Part shown: positions 24,745-34,869 of the stretch, piece by piece | Position numbering within the stretch: position 1 is the first letter of the stretch | Layout: the number at the start of each line of letters is the position of its first letter | Source: Aedes albopictus | Taxonomy: Eukaryota > Arthropoda > Insecta > Diptera > Culicidae | Assembly: GCF_035046485.1 (NCBI RefSeq) | Contig: NC_085138.1 | Coordinates: forward strand, 295,620,515 to 295,684,514 | Length of the DNA: 64,000 nt | Reading direction: 5' to 3' | Notes under the pieces: generated by a model | What the model saw: only the letters and a program-made list of their open reading frames with translations | Databases searched by the model: none | What the model was told of the DNA's origin: nothing | Translations under genes and position numbers: made by a program

Positions 24745-24880
24745 CCAATGCTCCATAAAAAAAAGAAAATTGTACCCATAGAAAATTGAATATTGCTGCA
24801 TAGAAAAATCAAATTGCACCATAAAAAATAAAAATTGCACCATAGGAAATATATAAATGCTCCATAAATATTATCAAACT
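24745..24880 (+). repeat. Short imperfect tandem repeat
   Basis: Units of roughly 25-35 bp resemble AAATTGCACCATAAAAAAT (TGCTCCATAAA, TGTACCCATAGAAA, TTGCACCATAGGAAA). It contains no recognised gene. Confidence 0.6.
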
Positions 24881-26079
24881 GCAACTGTAGACAAAGTGGC
24901 ACAAAAATTCTTACTATAAATGTCAAGTAGCATTTATTGTGGTTTAAATATGGTTTCCATGTTACTTTTAATGCAACCGTCTTGCTGCCTGTTGATTTTG
25001 AATCGGTCTTGAAACACGTCTTAACTATGCCCTTCAAAGCTTCTACCAAGTTGGGCCAACTAGCCGGATTCTGGCCTTCGTGAGGGTTTGGTAGTAGTTA
25101 TGGGGAATAAAATGCCTTTGCCGCAGTTTTATGAACATTGCTTTATAGAAGCCATGCAGCGTCTCACAAAATTTAAAATGTTACATGGGTATAGGTGATA
25201 GCACGCCTCCTTGTGGGCACCTTTTAACTGTTCTAACGGTAATAAATGAGCTGCCAAGGTTAGACGATATCTCTGTTTTTGATAACATTTCTTCAATCCA
25301 ATCAGCAATGCATCTGTCAAAACCATGTCTTGACATAGCATTCCTCATTGAATCGTAAGATGTATTATCAAACGCTCCTTTAATGTCAAGAAAGGCAGTA
25401 AGTGCTCCAAAGGATCTTTCCAATTTTGTAACCAGCTTATGAAGTGCTGTCACTGAAGATTTGCCCTCTTGATATGCAAATTGATATTGGCTCAATGGGT
25501 TAGTTAAATATGATGATTTTATATACTCGCCTAGTATTTTTCCATTATTTTCAACATAATGGACGATAAACTTATGGACCTGAAGGATTTTGGTGATGAT
25601 TTATTCTTCTTATTTGCCTTTGGTATAACAGTGACTCGCACTTCTCTCCAAGCTGTAGGGATAAGGCTTAATGATAAGCTTAATCGGAACAACTTGGTTA
25701 AGATAGGTGTTAAGATTTCTTTACCCTTCTGCAGTAGTACAGGAAAAATTCTACCCGAGCAGAGGAGAATAGCAAGTTAATAACTACGAAATCACATAAC
25801 CTGTTTTTATATCTTGTTTTGTTATTATTAAATTATCAAGGCATTACTTTTCCATATCAAATTTTGTTGGAAAACCTCATTTTGTTATAATCAAGCTATT
25901 GATATACATTAACTAAATTACATTTAAATAATATGTTTTGTTGAAGTACAAGTTTATTTATTGTTGTACTATTGATCAACTTATCAGCAATAGCACAACA
26001 GTAACAAGTTTTGAAATCACAGGAACAATTCGACAATTATGACCTGTCCCTTTGTGTTGTTCCATTTTTAAATTCAGTT

Positions 26080-26720
26080 AAAAAGGAAATTCCTGAACGA
26101 CTCATTTTAAGAATTCCTTAAATAATTTTCGGATAAGCACTTGGAAACCTTTCGATAAATCCCTGGAGAAATCCCTACTGGCGCAATTTTCTTAGAAATT
26201 CTGAAGTTAATTCTTCTGAGCAATTATTAGGATTCTTGGCAGAATATTTTGAAACACTCCTGGAGAACCATTCGGAAAAAACTCATGGTGAAATCCTTAA
26301 AGAAATTTTCAGAGAAATTTTAAGATGAACTTCAGGACTAATGATCACAGCAAATTCTGAAAAAAAAAACCTTGACGGGATTCTGTGCAGGATTCTGGAG
26401 GAATTTCTAGAGGAGTCTTTGAAAATCCATGAAAGATTCCGTCAAAGAACTCTCGGAGAAATTTCTGAAGATTTTTGGAGTCATTTATGGAAAAGTTTAT
26501 GACCAAATCTGTCGACAAATTTTTGGAAGAATATTTGATAAACATAAAAGGAGTTTTTGACGGAATCCTTAGAGAAATAAATAGAGGAATTTTAGAAAAA
26601 AATATTGCAAAAAATTCTGGTGAAAGGCCTGTAGGAATCATCAGAGGAAGTTCAGCAGAAATTATAGCAAAATTTTTGGAGGAATTCTTGTAGAATCCAG
26701 GAGGTATATTCGACATAATT
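26080..26720 (+). repeat. GAATTC-type minisatellite, degenerate
   Basis: These are decayed units such as GAATTCTTGTAGAATCCAGG and GAGGAATTTTAG. They are the same class as 1457-7044, but here inside the TA-flanked element. Confidence 0.65.
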
Positions 26721-26879
26721 CTTGAATCCAGGGAAAAATCGGAGGAATTAAAACAATATTTCCAAGAAAATTGTAATAATCTGTACAATATTTCCAATAT
26801 CCCAAAAATTTTCTGCAAAACTGTTGAGTATTCTAAAAATTCTTCAGTTTTTATGCTGAAAAAAAAAACAAAGTTCACA

Positions 26880-27110
26880 GTGCTCCGAAAACAATTAAAG
26901 TATAACTTTTTTTAAATTACGAAGCTCGTCGTATTTGATAATATAGAAATTACTAAAGTTCGATTATATTGCGACTTCAAATCTCTTAGAATGAATTAAA
27001 TGCTGAATATAGTATTTTTCGATCATTTGAAAATATTTCTAACATCAGAGTGATTAACCTCATGTTATTGGCGGGTTTGTGAGACAATGCGAATAATTTT
27101 ATAAAATAAG
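26880..27110 (+). repeat. Non-satellite module, copy 3 (diverged)
   Basis: Ordered blocks match 7190-7360: AATATAGAAATT, GCTGAATATAGTA, TTCGATCATTTGAAAATA and GGCGGGTTT. Divergence is substantial but the order is conserved. As at the other two sites, minisatellite is adjacent. Confidence 0.6.
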
Positions 27111-30100
27111 TATTATAACTTATTTAGTAACTAGTTTGATATCATAGCAAACTTTGCTCTCTGATTATTATCAATAACATATTAATATCAAAATTTGTTA
27201 TTGAAATATTTTCCGAATTCATTGTTATTAAGTTGTTATTGAAACTAACAAAACAAGTTATTGAAATGGCTTTCCAGGAACATTTTTTTGTTATGGAATT
27301 TGTTATTTTGCCGCTTATGACAGACAAGTTTATAACACAATATGTTATGGTAATAACTTAAAAATAATCGATTTTATTATTCAGTTATTTTGCCCGAATA
27401 ACACAGCTCCTTATGCTGTTGTTATTCCCTTCTGCTCGGGTATCTCTACCCGGCGCTTTGAAGGGCTCAAAGGAATCAATCGCCCATTAAATCTTTTGTA
27501 CAGTAATAATTTGATCGGCCAAAATGCATGCATCACTCCTGGCACCTTCTAACCCAGTTGATTCATCATCTTCATGAATATATTTCCTGGTTTCATTGGT
27601 CTCAGTTTGTGATATAGATGTAGTCTTCAGTGAAAGCAACAATAGAACACGGAAAATGTGTTTTCATCATTGTTTCTAAGATTTTTTCGGAGCTCTTCAT
27701 AAAAAAAAACCGTCTTCTTTTTCAAGAGTTCCAATACCTATTTATTTATTTGTCGTCAAACAATATGTAGACCAAATTTTACAGTAAAATTTATAATAAA
27801 TAACGTCTGTAACAATGAAATTCTTAATTCCTATTTTCACCTGTCTTTTTGCCTTGTGTATCTTGAAAAGAAAACATGTTTAAGTTTCGATCTATTCATT
27901 GTTATATAGATTGCTTCACAGTAACTATTGTAGCACGACATCATTCTATTAACAGGCCCATTATTGCCATAGTCAGTTCTTTGGTATTTAATATAAAATA
28001 GATTCCTATTTCTTAGTTGACGAGTGGGAGCGTAAAAATTTAGATTTTCTAGCATAACTGCGCTATCGACTTTCTCTGATATAACATCGTTGATGAAGGC
28101 TATCATGGCAAATTCTCTTCTTTTTTTGAGACCAACCAAATCTATTAGCAAACATCGCGATTCATAAGAGGGCAAAGGTAGTGTCGTCCAGCCAAGCTTA
28201 CGAAGCGCAAAAAGCAAAAACTGTTTTTGAACAGACTCTATACGATTTATATGCGTTTCATGATATGGAGCCCAAACAATACTACAATATTCAAGGAGTG
28301 GTCTCACATATGTAATATACAATGTCTTGATTGTGTAAGGGTCATTGAAATGGTAACTGAATCTCTTTATGAAACCTAGCTTGTTACTTGCTTTGTATAT
28401 GTTGTTATTGTAATGATCATTAAAACACAATTTAGAGTCTTAGTGGCTTAACCGTATATTTTATTTTAAATGAAATAGAAACGCATTTTTTAACGTTAAT
28501 TTCAAGCAAGTTTTTCTGACACCAGTTATAGAAAACATCTATTTCATTTTGAAATACATCAAGATCTGCTGAATTACAAATCTCAAGAAACAGTTTCATA
28601 TCATCAGCATATATTAGAACATTGAGGCGATTCAAGACACGTTCTACATCATTGACAAATAAAATGAACAAGATGAGATCCTTGTGGTACCCCGGATGTA
28701 ACCTCAATTATTTTTGTGGATATACTAAGTATGTTCAAATCTTACTCTTTGGGTTCTATCGGATAGGTACGATTGTATCCACTTTAGCAATCCAGGATTG
28801 AAACCAAGCCTACCTAATTTAAATAGTAATAAAGCAATATCAACTCTATCGAATGCCTTACTGAAATCAGTGTACAGTGTTTCAACACAACGCTCTCTAA
28901 CAATGGCGTTAATTGAAAATGTTACAAATTGCAATAGATTAGTGGTCGTTGATCGTCCTTTGAAAAAAACCATGTTGATTACAAGTTATTAGACATTTGA
29001 CTTGAGAGAATATCTTGTCATTGATTATTGATTCAAATAATTTAGGGATACAGGATAAAATGGCTATTCCGCGATAGTTTTTAATATCAGAATTTTTTCC
29101 TGAATTAAAAATTGGGACTAAAAAGATTCTTTCCAAATAGCGGAAGATAGTTGGACTTAAGAGATGAGTTAAATAGCCAGAAAAGTGGTTTAACTAGCTC
29201 TTTCGAAAGTGACTTCAAAAGAACTGGTGGTAGACCATCTGGTCCAGCACTCTTAGAGGGATCTAAGGTTTCGAGGCGCTGTAAAATCTCAATAGGAGAT
29301 ATATTATCTACTGCAATGTCTTTGGTCGGTTCTGGAAGGAAAGAGAAATAATCGTGATCTCTAATATTATTTTCATGAGTTGTATAAATGTTCTGGAAGA
29401 AATCGTCGAATAAATTACTTATATCATCTGAATTATTTCCTACCTTTTCATTTAATTGCATATTTGATGGAAAAATGTTGGATTTTTGTTTATCTTTTAC
29501 GTATTCAAAAACCCAGATTAATCCACCTAGTGGTGATAGTGCCTTTCTCGTCGAATATGTACTCATGATCTTTTCGTCGATGCAATCAATCTTGCCTTAG
29601 AGTCAGTGATCAGCCCCAAATCTCTGTGCTTTGGTAAGGAACGAGAAGGAGGAAATGCTCATAACAGCGATCTGGGACTGTACCATTTACGATTTTCTGA
29701 ATCATGAGAATACTGTATTTAGAAAATCCAGAATTTTATCAAGGCCATCATCCGACGTTGAACATATGGGCAGAGCAGAAAGTATCAGTCCTCTCAGTTG
29801 ACTGCTAGACCAACATCACTGGAGAAATCACTTTGACAAAGTTTTATCAGCACACTTTATGCTATATTTTATTATCATTGGTTACAAGATTCATGTAAAT
29901 TTTTTTATGAAGTAATTAATTTGAATTGCCAATGCTTTATCACATTCAAATATCAACCACATTAAAGATCTCGCCCTCCACATCAAAATTTTGTGCAGTT
30001 CGGGGCTGATGCGCTTGAATTTTAATTTTTCCATACAACGTTGACCCCTCCTACTGTAAATTTACGTCTCAGGAATCCAAAATGGTGTGATTTGATGAGA

Positions 30101-30219
30101 TCACTTTAGTTTTTTCTATAGGTTTTTGCATCTCTTACATATATCCATCGCTTGCATTGATTTAGTTCATTTTCGTAATTCCGCTGAAGAACCCAAAGCT
30201 GCTTCTGCAACACCACCTG

Positions 30220-31560
30220 TGGGCTCTTATGTAGTCTGAGTCTATTTTGTATTGCTTACGAGACCCCCGGAACTAAAAATTCTACCGGTAGTAACTTCGG
30301 CGGACTGTGGCTATTTTCTTATTATCCATGCATCAGGTTACTGACAAAAACGCGATTTTTTGTACCGCAAGCATGGGTTTGATGCAATTTTATACATGTC
30401 CACTTCCAGTGGGACACCCTTAACTGGATCCGGAAAATTTACATGGTTCATTTTTACATTTGACCAATTCCGGCAGGACACCTGAACCGGTTGTGGAACA
30501 CTACCGGTGGTCTCTAACGTAATCTGAGCTGATTTTCTTGAAACCGTTCATCAGCTTATCGAAAAAACCGCGATTTGATGAAGCGCATGCATGAAGTTCG
30601 GTTCCCTTCTACATTTAACCACATCCGGAGGACACCGGGAACCGATTCCGGGACACTACTAGTTTTCCCAAGCATGAACTGAGATATTTTTTCTTGGTAA
30701 CCGTTCATCAGGATACCCTAAAAGCCATTTGATGTGTCGCGAATATTTTTTGGTTCTCTTTTACATTCGGCCACCTTCAGCGAGACACCTAGAACCGATT
30801 CCTATCTGTAGTTTCTATTGTGGGCTTAGCTTATTTTCTTGCTGATCATACAAGTTATCGAAAAGGGCACGATTTGATGTGTCGCATGTATGAATTTTGT
30901 CACTTCTGGCGGGACACCAGGAACCGGTTCCGGGATGCTACTGATTCAGATATGATCTGAGACTATTTTCCTGCTTACCGTTCCTCAGGGTATAGAAAAA
31001 GCTTCGATTTGATGTGTTGCATGCATGGGTTTGGTTCACTTTTATATTTGGCCACTTCCGGCGGGTTACCCGGAACCAGTTTCAGAACACTACCGGATCA
31101 GATATGGTCTGAGACTATTTTCCTGTTTACCATTCATCATGTTACAGAAAAAGCGGTGATTTGATGTGTCGTATGCATGGGTTTGTTTCACTTTTATATT
31201 TGGCCACTTCCGGTGGGACACCCGGAACCGGTTCCGGTATGCTATCGGTTTAGATATGGTTCTAGACTATTTTCCTGTCTACCGTTAATCAGGTTATGGA
31301 GAAAGCTGCGATTTGATGTGTCGCATGCATGGGTTTGATTCACTTTTATATTTGGCCACTTCCGGCGGGAAACCCGGAACCGGTTCCGGAACACTACCGG
31401 TTCAGGTATAGTCTGCGACTATATTCCTGCTTACTGTTCATCAGATAATCGAAAATGCCGTGGTTTGATGGGTCGCATGCATGGGTTTGTTGCAATTTCA
31501 TATCTGGCCCCTTCCTGGGGTACCGGTCCGGAACACCTAAATGGCCATAACTCCGGAACG
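30220..31560 (+). repeat. ~154-bp tandem array, about nine units
   Basis: Each unit contains TTTGGCCACTTCCGGCGGG, ACCCGGAACCGGTTCC, a CTATTTTCCTG block, a GTTCATCAGG block and GATTTGATGTGTCGCATGCA. TTGGCC-type landmarks lie at about 30459, 30613, 30765, 30897, 31046, 31200, 31354 and 31502, so spacing is mostly 148-154 bp. The first and last units are the most diverged, and the central and right units agree best. Confidence 0.88.
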
Positions 31561-31678
31561 GCTGGACCGATTCAAACCATTTTCAATAGGAAACAATGGG
31601 ACAATATTCCGCGTCGATTGAAATCAAAAGTGTTGAAATCGGTTGATATTTACTATCCAAAAGTGAGGTGACATTTTT

Positions 31679-31754
31679 GTACACATACACACATACACAC
31701 GCACACACACACACACGTACATACATACATACACACACATACACACACACAGAC
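31679..31754 (+). repeat. CA/CATA microsatellite
   Basis: A mixed run of ACACAC, ACATAC and ACACACAT steps just downstream of the 154-bp array. Confidence 0.92.
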
Positions 31755-31846
31755 ATCATCTCAACTCGTCGAGCTGAATCGAATAGTATATAAGACTTGG
31801 CCCTCCGGGGGTTCTATCAAGACTTCATTTTTGGAGTGAACATATA

Positions 31847-31879
31847 GCCTTTCGGTACACCTTGGTGTACGAGAAAGGC
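31847..31879 (+). other. Terminal hairpin of the composite insertion
   Basis: GCCTTTCGGTACACC pairs with GGTGTACGAGAAAGGC across a TT(G) loop with one bulge. It lies a few bases before the A run at the insertion boundary, where an RNA 3' recognition structure would be expected in a retroposed element. Confidence 0.6.
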
Positions 31880-32731
31880 AAAAACGATTTAGGGTCTGAC
31901 TTGATATTGCTTTCAATTTTGTTGATATGACTTTCATGTGCTCTTTTAATTTCTAAGTTTAACTGATCACATATAGACAAGTAGAACGCAAGGTTTGAAT
32001 CGTTCCTATTGCGTTTGTAGGCTTTATGAGCCTTTTGTTTTCTATTCTTAAGATTTACTATGTCATGATTGTACCATACAGGTACTCTATGTATGTTCAC
32101 TTTCTTCCGCTTTTTAGGAATAGTCTGTTCAATTATATCGAAGATAGTACGATAGAATATATCGACACCCTGATCAATGTTTGAGTCACGAATAAGAGTC
32201 TGCCAATCTATACAGTTCAGTTTTATTTTAATGAGTTCAAAGTTAGCATTTTTGTAAGCGAAGCTTTGTTCGAAAAAATTGTCATCAGGCCTCACCGAGG
32301 TACTATGTACGAAAATGGAAAATTCAATTGCGGTATGAAATTTTTCATTTTTCCATAACGGGCTTAATACTTCTGTCACACAAAAATCATCAGTCATATT
32401 AGTAAAAAGTAAATCTAAATAGGAATTATTCTCATTTCTAATGTGATTGACTTGATTGAGACCAATTTATGAACTGTTTTCGAAAACAGTTTAATGATCT
32501 TTAGCGACGACTTTTTGCAATCTAGCAACAATCGGAGTACTTTCAATGTTTTCTCATATGTGCCTCCAAGGCATGCTTTTATTGGCGTTTCGGACATTTG
32601 TGCGTTTTACATTTTTTTAGAGCTTAAAACAACTAAACATGTGACTAGATTGCAACTATTCTTTTCATGGTTCACTTGGCATCTTACAACGTAGTAATTT
32701 ATCAGCACAAATTTTGTACTTATTTGCCAAA

Positions 32732-32745
32732 AACAGTAAACTTTA
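32732..32745. repeat. TSD of SINE, left copy
   Basis: AACAGTAAACTTTA is repeated exactly at 33077-33090. Confidence 0.92.
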
Positions 32746-32957
32746 GTGGAGCTTCATGGCCGTGCGGTAAGCGTTACCAAGCATATAACCGTACCATGTT
32801 TTGTGGGGTGAGGGTTCGATTCCCGCTCCGAGAGATGAAACATTTCACAAGAAATGTCTCTTCTTCGTATCCACTGGTTCTCGTAATATGCGTTATGTCC
32901 GTTGTCTAGTGTTAAGTTTCGTTCAGCCTCTGCTGAAGACGGTGTCCGTGTTTTTTT
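32746..32957 (+). mobile_element. tRNA-derived SINE with T-rich tail
   Basis: The head is tRNA-like: an A-box-like TGGCCGTGCGGTAAGCG and a B box GGGTTCGATTCCC. The body is about 120 bp and ends in a T run at 32951-32957. A 14-bp TSD brackets it together with the later MITE. There is no protein; if active it would be transcribed by RNA polymerase III and moved by a LINE. Confidence 0.88.
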
Positions 32958-32959
32958 AA

Positions 32960-33074
32960 CCCGGGAGCGGTCACGTCGTGTACTGAGTACACGTACCATG
33001 AAAAACGCACGCTTGTGGTACACAGCGTGAGCGCGGCGTCGCTGCAGGTAGTCAAAGACCTGACTGCTCGAGGG
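32960..33074. mobile_element. 115-bp TTAA-flanked MITE
   Basis: TTAA at 32956-32959 and 33075-33078 flanks an element with inverted ends (left CCCGGGAGCGGTCACGTCG; right, read inversely, CCCTCGAGCAGTCAGGTCT; 14 of 19 agree). A TTAA target is typical of piggyBac-type elements. The left TTAA is formed by the SINE's last T residues and the first two A residues of the SINE's TSD. A related partial copy lies at 62308-62396. Confidence 0.82.
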
Positions 33075-33076
33075 TT

Positions 33077-33090
33077 AACAGTAAACTTTA
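33077..33090. repeat. TSD of SINE, right copy
   Basis: Exact second copy of AACAGTAAACTTTA. Its first two bases also complete the right TTAA of the nested MITE. Confidence 0.92.
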
Positions 33091-33549
33091 AACCCTATTT
33101 AAAAAAAATCATCATGTGTTTTTTTAGGTGATTGCCGATGAAAAAACTTGCCCGAATTTGACGGACTGCAAGAACGTCCTATATTCATTTTGCGTGATTT
33201 TCAGGAACTTTTTATATAAAATCAATTCATATTTTGTTTTTTTTTTCAGCTAGTTACCTCGATATATGTTTTATTTATATGAATTTTTAATTGTTATGAT
33301 TCGAAAACGGACATTGAATTTGTTTAAAAACGTTTTTTTTTATTGAATAAAAAACGATTTAAGGTAGGTATTTTGCAAACCGATAAATTTCTCAAGAATA
33401 GTGGCTTTGGAAATGTGACGTATTCAGCAAACTTTTTCAGCATAAATAGCTGAATAACTTTGTCGAAGACACCATATCGCTAAAATGTAACTTGGTCAAA
33501 ATGGCTTTTATGCGCATAACGTAAGAAAAATTGACTACCGCTCAGAATG
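33091..33549. other. No recognised feature
   Basis: AT-rich sequence without repeats or coding signal that I can support. Confidence 0.5.
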
Positions 33550-33763
33550 TCGACCTTCTTCAAAGAAATATTTCGCTTGGCAGATCGACTGAGAAGTTTA
33601 CTGCAGGAATTAAACGGCTTCGCAGTCTTCAATACGGAAAACGAAGTTTATTGTTTGCCCGACGTTTGGTGCATCTTCAAACAATAAACATCGTTTTCCT
33701 TTTTGAAGACTGCGTAGGTAGTCGTTTAATTCCTGCACCATAGAAATATTTTCTCTGAAGACA
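33550..33763. mobile_element. Foldback element (~210 bp)
   Basis: Arms at about 33603-33656 and 33679-33736 pair in blocks (GCAGGAATTAAACG, GCAGTCTTCAA, GGAAAACGA and TTATTGTTT with their complements) around a short loop. Outer blocks TTCAAAGAAATATTT and GAAATATTTTCTCTGAAG extend the pairing weakly. It is a MITE-like palindrome with no coding content. Confidence 0.75.
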
Positions 33764-33835
33764 CCAAATGAGGATCTCGAAAACTCGACGAGCTAGATGT
33801 TTTTTCCGTGTATTTTCAGTCCTGCCCCAGTGTGG

Positions 33836-34645
33836 TCGGTTCACCAAGGAAGTGCGGCGCAAACGGCGTCTGTTCTGGCATCCAGCGGCTGAGTATGAAA
33901 TGCTCCTCCGCCGAAAGCTATACCTAAGGTGGCAGCCACACCACTGTGGATAGGGGACCTAAGGTCAACAACCTACTGTTTCGAAAACCCAAAAACCGTT
34001 ACAGAAGCCAAAAATGAAAGATTACGAAGTGATTCAACGGCAACGACTTTTAGAGCGATACAACGGACAAGAATTGGAACTTGGAATGTATTAACCCTAG
34101 CCCAGCAGGGTAAACTGGCACAACTAGCCAATGAGGCATGCCGTATGTAGCTTCAGATCCTAGAAATGAGCGAAGTCCGTTGGCCGAACTTTGGAGAACA
34201 CAGATTGGCGTCGGGTCAAATTCTGCAATACTCTGGCCTACGAGGTGAACGCACGTTCCTCGCCACCACCGTGGTGTTGGTTTCCTGCTCAGCGCTTACG
34301 CCCACGCTACGCTCATGAATTGGAAACGTATTAATGAGAGGATAATTGTAGCCAGATACAGAACACGGGTTCGAAACCTTACCATGATCCAATGTTATGC
34401 GCCAACCGATGCTGTCGAATTGCAAGATAAAGAGAACTTTTACAGCCAACTGAATGCTGTCGTGGACAAGATTCCCAAAGGTGATATCAAGATCCCCATG
34501 GACGACGTCACGCGAAGGTTGGTTCCGACAACTCGGACTATGTGCAAGTTATGGGACGCCATGGTCTCGGAGAAATGAACGAAAACGGAGAGCTGTTTGC
34601 AGAGTTTTGTCCCGAACTGATAACTTTCCAACATGCTAACATATG
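33836..34645 (+). pseudogene. LINE endonuclease fragment (CFDP2/RTE-like), broken
   Basis: After an untranslated-looking leader, a frame begins near 33929 and contains RIGTWNVLTLAQQGKLAQLA, the N-terminal strand of an exonuclease-endonuclease-phosphatase domain, then LQILEMSEVRWPNFGEHRL after a stop. After further frame changes come RYRTRVRNLTMIQCYAPTD (about 34350) and IPKGDIKIPMDD (about 34470), then MGRHGLGEMNENGELFAEFC (about 34545-34610). The usual GDFNAKVG block is degraded. A SINE truncates it at about 34645 and no reverse transcriptase follows. It differs from the RTE at 10095, so it represents another LINE family. It is inactive. Confidence 0.72.
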
Positions 34646-34862
34646 CCCGGGCCACTATAGCCACAGCGTGGGTATTCAGTACGACCATGCTGAGGTTAAC
34701 GGTTTCTATTCCCGGCCAGTCCAGGAACTTTTCGTAAAGGAAATTTTCTTGATTTCCTTGGGCATAGAATAGCTTTGTGCCTGCCACATGATATGTGGCA
34801 TATGTAGAACACTTAACTGAGAAGCAGGCTTTGTCCCAAAGGAAACGTAACGCCAAGAAGCA
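34646..34862 (+). mobile_element. Feilai-like tRNA-headed SINE, degenerate
   Basis: It starts near GGGCCACTATAGCCACAGCG with a B-box-like GGTTTCTATTCCC and ends with AACTGAGAAGCAGGCTTTG, ACGCCAAGAAGCAGAAGAA. It is the same family as 39604-39895 in the opposite orientation. It sits inside the broken LINE endonuclease. An imperfect ATGCTAAC/ATGCTTAC pair at the edges may be its TSD. Confidence 0.75.
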
Positions 34863-34869
34863 GAAGAAT

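Larger units (their letters stand above)
25754..27440. mobile_element. TA-flanked inverted-repeat element carrying minisatellite
   Basis: The ends are CCCGAGCAGAGGAGAATAGC on the left and its near-complement on the right (TTCCCTTCTGCTCGGG). A TA dinucleotide lies immediately outside each end (25752-25753 and 27441-27442). The disrupted LINE frame resumes exactly when one TA is removed. The subterminal arms are rich in TTGTTATT and AATAACAA. The interior holds GAATTC minisatellite (26080-26720) and the associated module (26880-27110). No transposase is visible, so it is non-autonomous. TA duplication points to, but does not prove, a Tc1/mariner-type source. Confidence 0.85.
25180..27545 (-). 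pseudogene. LOA-type LINE reverse transcriptase fragment, split by an insertion
   Basis: Two minus-strand pieces of one reverse transcriptase lie either side of 25754-27440. The 5' piece (27545-27443) has WAIDSFEPFKAPGRD with one stop just before it. The 3' piece (25751-25180) continues with IFPVLLQKG, VTVIPKANKK, SQYQFAYQEGKSSVTALHK, FLDIKGAFDNT and CPQGGVLSP, ending before the FADD block. The order and wording match the RNase H-bearing LINE at 42125-45279 (SFAPFKSPGAD, AYQSGKSTVTLLH, FLDIEGAFDN). If the insertion and one TA are removed, the frame is continuous across the junction, which shows that one element was interrupted. No catalytic aspartate pair remains, so it is inactive. Confidence 0.8.
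29515..31883 (+). mobile_element. 2.4-kb non-coding composite insertion
   Basis: It lies inside the LINE linker and encodes no recognisable protein. The left end has GATTAATCCACCTAGTGG followed by GCCTTTCTCGT (29541-29551). The right end has its inverse ACGAGAAAGGC (31869-31879), then a short A run. It holds a ~154-bp tandem array (30220-31560), a unique block, a CA-rich microsatellite and a terminal hairpin. The 3' layout (microsatellite, hairpin, A run) resembles a retrotransposed tail, whereas the shared inverted ends resemble a DNA element. I could not resolve the TSD. Confidence 0.65.
27837..32597 (-). pseudogene. Jockey/CR1-type endonuclease-reverse transcriptase, broken
   Basis: Pieces on the minus strand, in order, are: the endonuclease end with NHIRNENNSYLDLLFTN (about 32450-32400); the linker with VPVWYNHDIVNLKNRKQKAHK (32397-31884); then, after the insertion, VFEYVKDKQKSN and SAGPDGLPPVLLKSL; NYRGIAILSCIPKLFE and HGFFKGRSTTTNLL; palm motif A LYTDFSKAFDRVD; GVPQGSHL; and the catalytic YADDMKLF (about 28600). 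The C-terminal region has SYHFNDPYTIKTLYITYVR and LEYCSIVWAPYH. Frame changes occur near 29110, 28950, 28720 and 28430. All reverse transcriptase motifs are recognisable, so decay is moderate, but no full protein can be made. Its normal role is target-primed reverse transcription of the element RNA. Confidence 0.82.
27740..32600 (-). mobile_element. Jockey/CR1-group LINE, 5'-truncated and interrupted
   Basis: This is a minus-strand non-LTR element. Its probable 3' tail is an AAATA-type repeat at about 27740-27755. It keeps the C-terminal part of the endonuclease (about 32600-32380), the linker (32397-31884) and reverse transcriptase to the C-terminus (29514-27837). A 2.4-kb foreign segment (about 29515-31883) splits the linker. 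The upstream endonuclease and ORF1 are missing. Clade assignment between Jockey and CR1 is not certain. Confidence 0.75.

Noticed and set aside
30220..31560. CRISPR-like array of regularly spaced repeats
   Set aside because: Units are about 154 bp and directly tandem, with no short repeat/unique spacer pattern, no cas genes, and a eukaryotic context.
32746..32830. Functional tRNA genes at SINE heads (also 39820, 40140 and 41080)
   Set aside because: A and B boxes are present, but the cloverleaf is degenerate and each is joined to a SINE body with a TSD.
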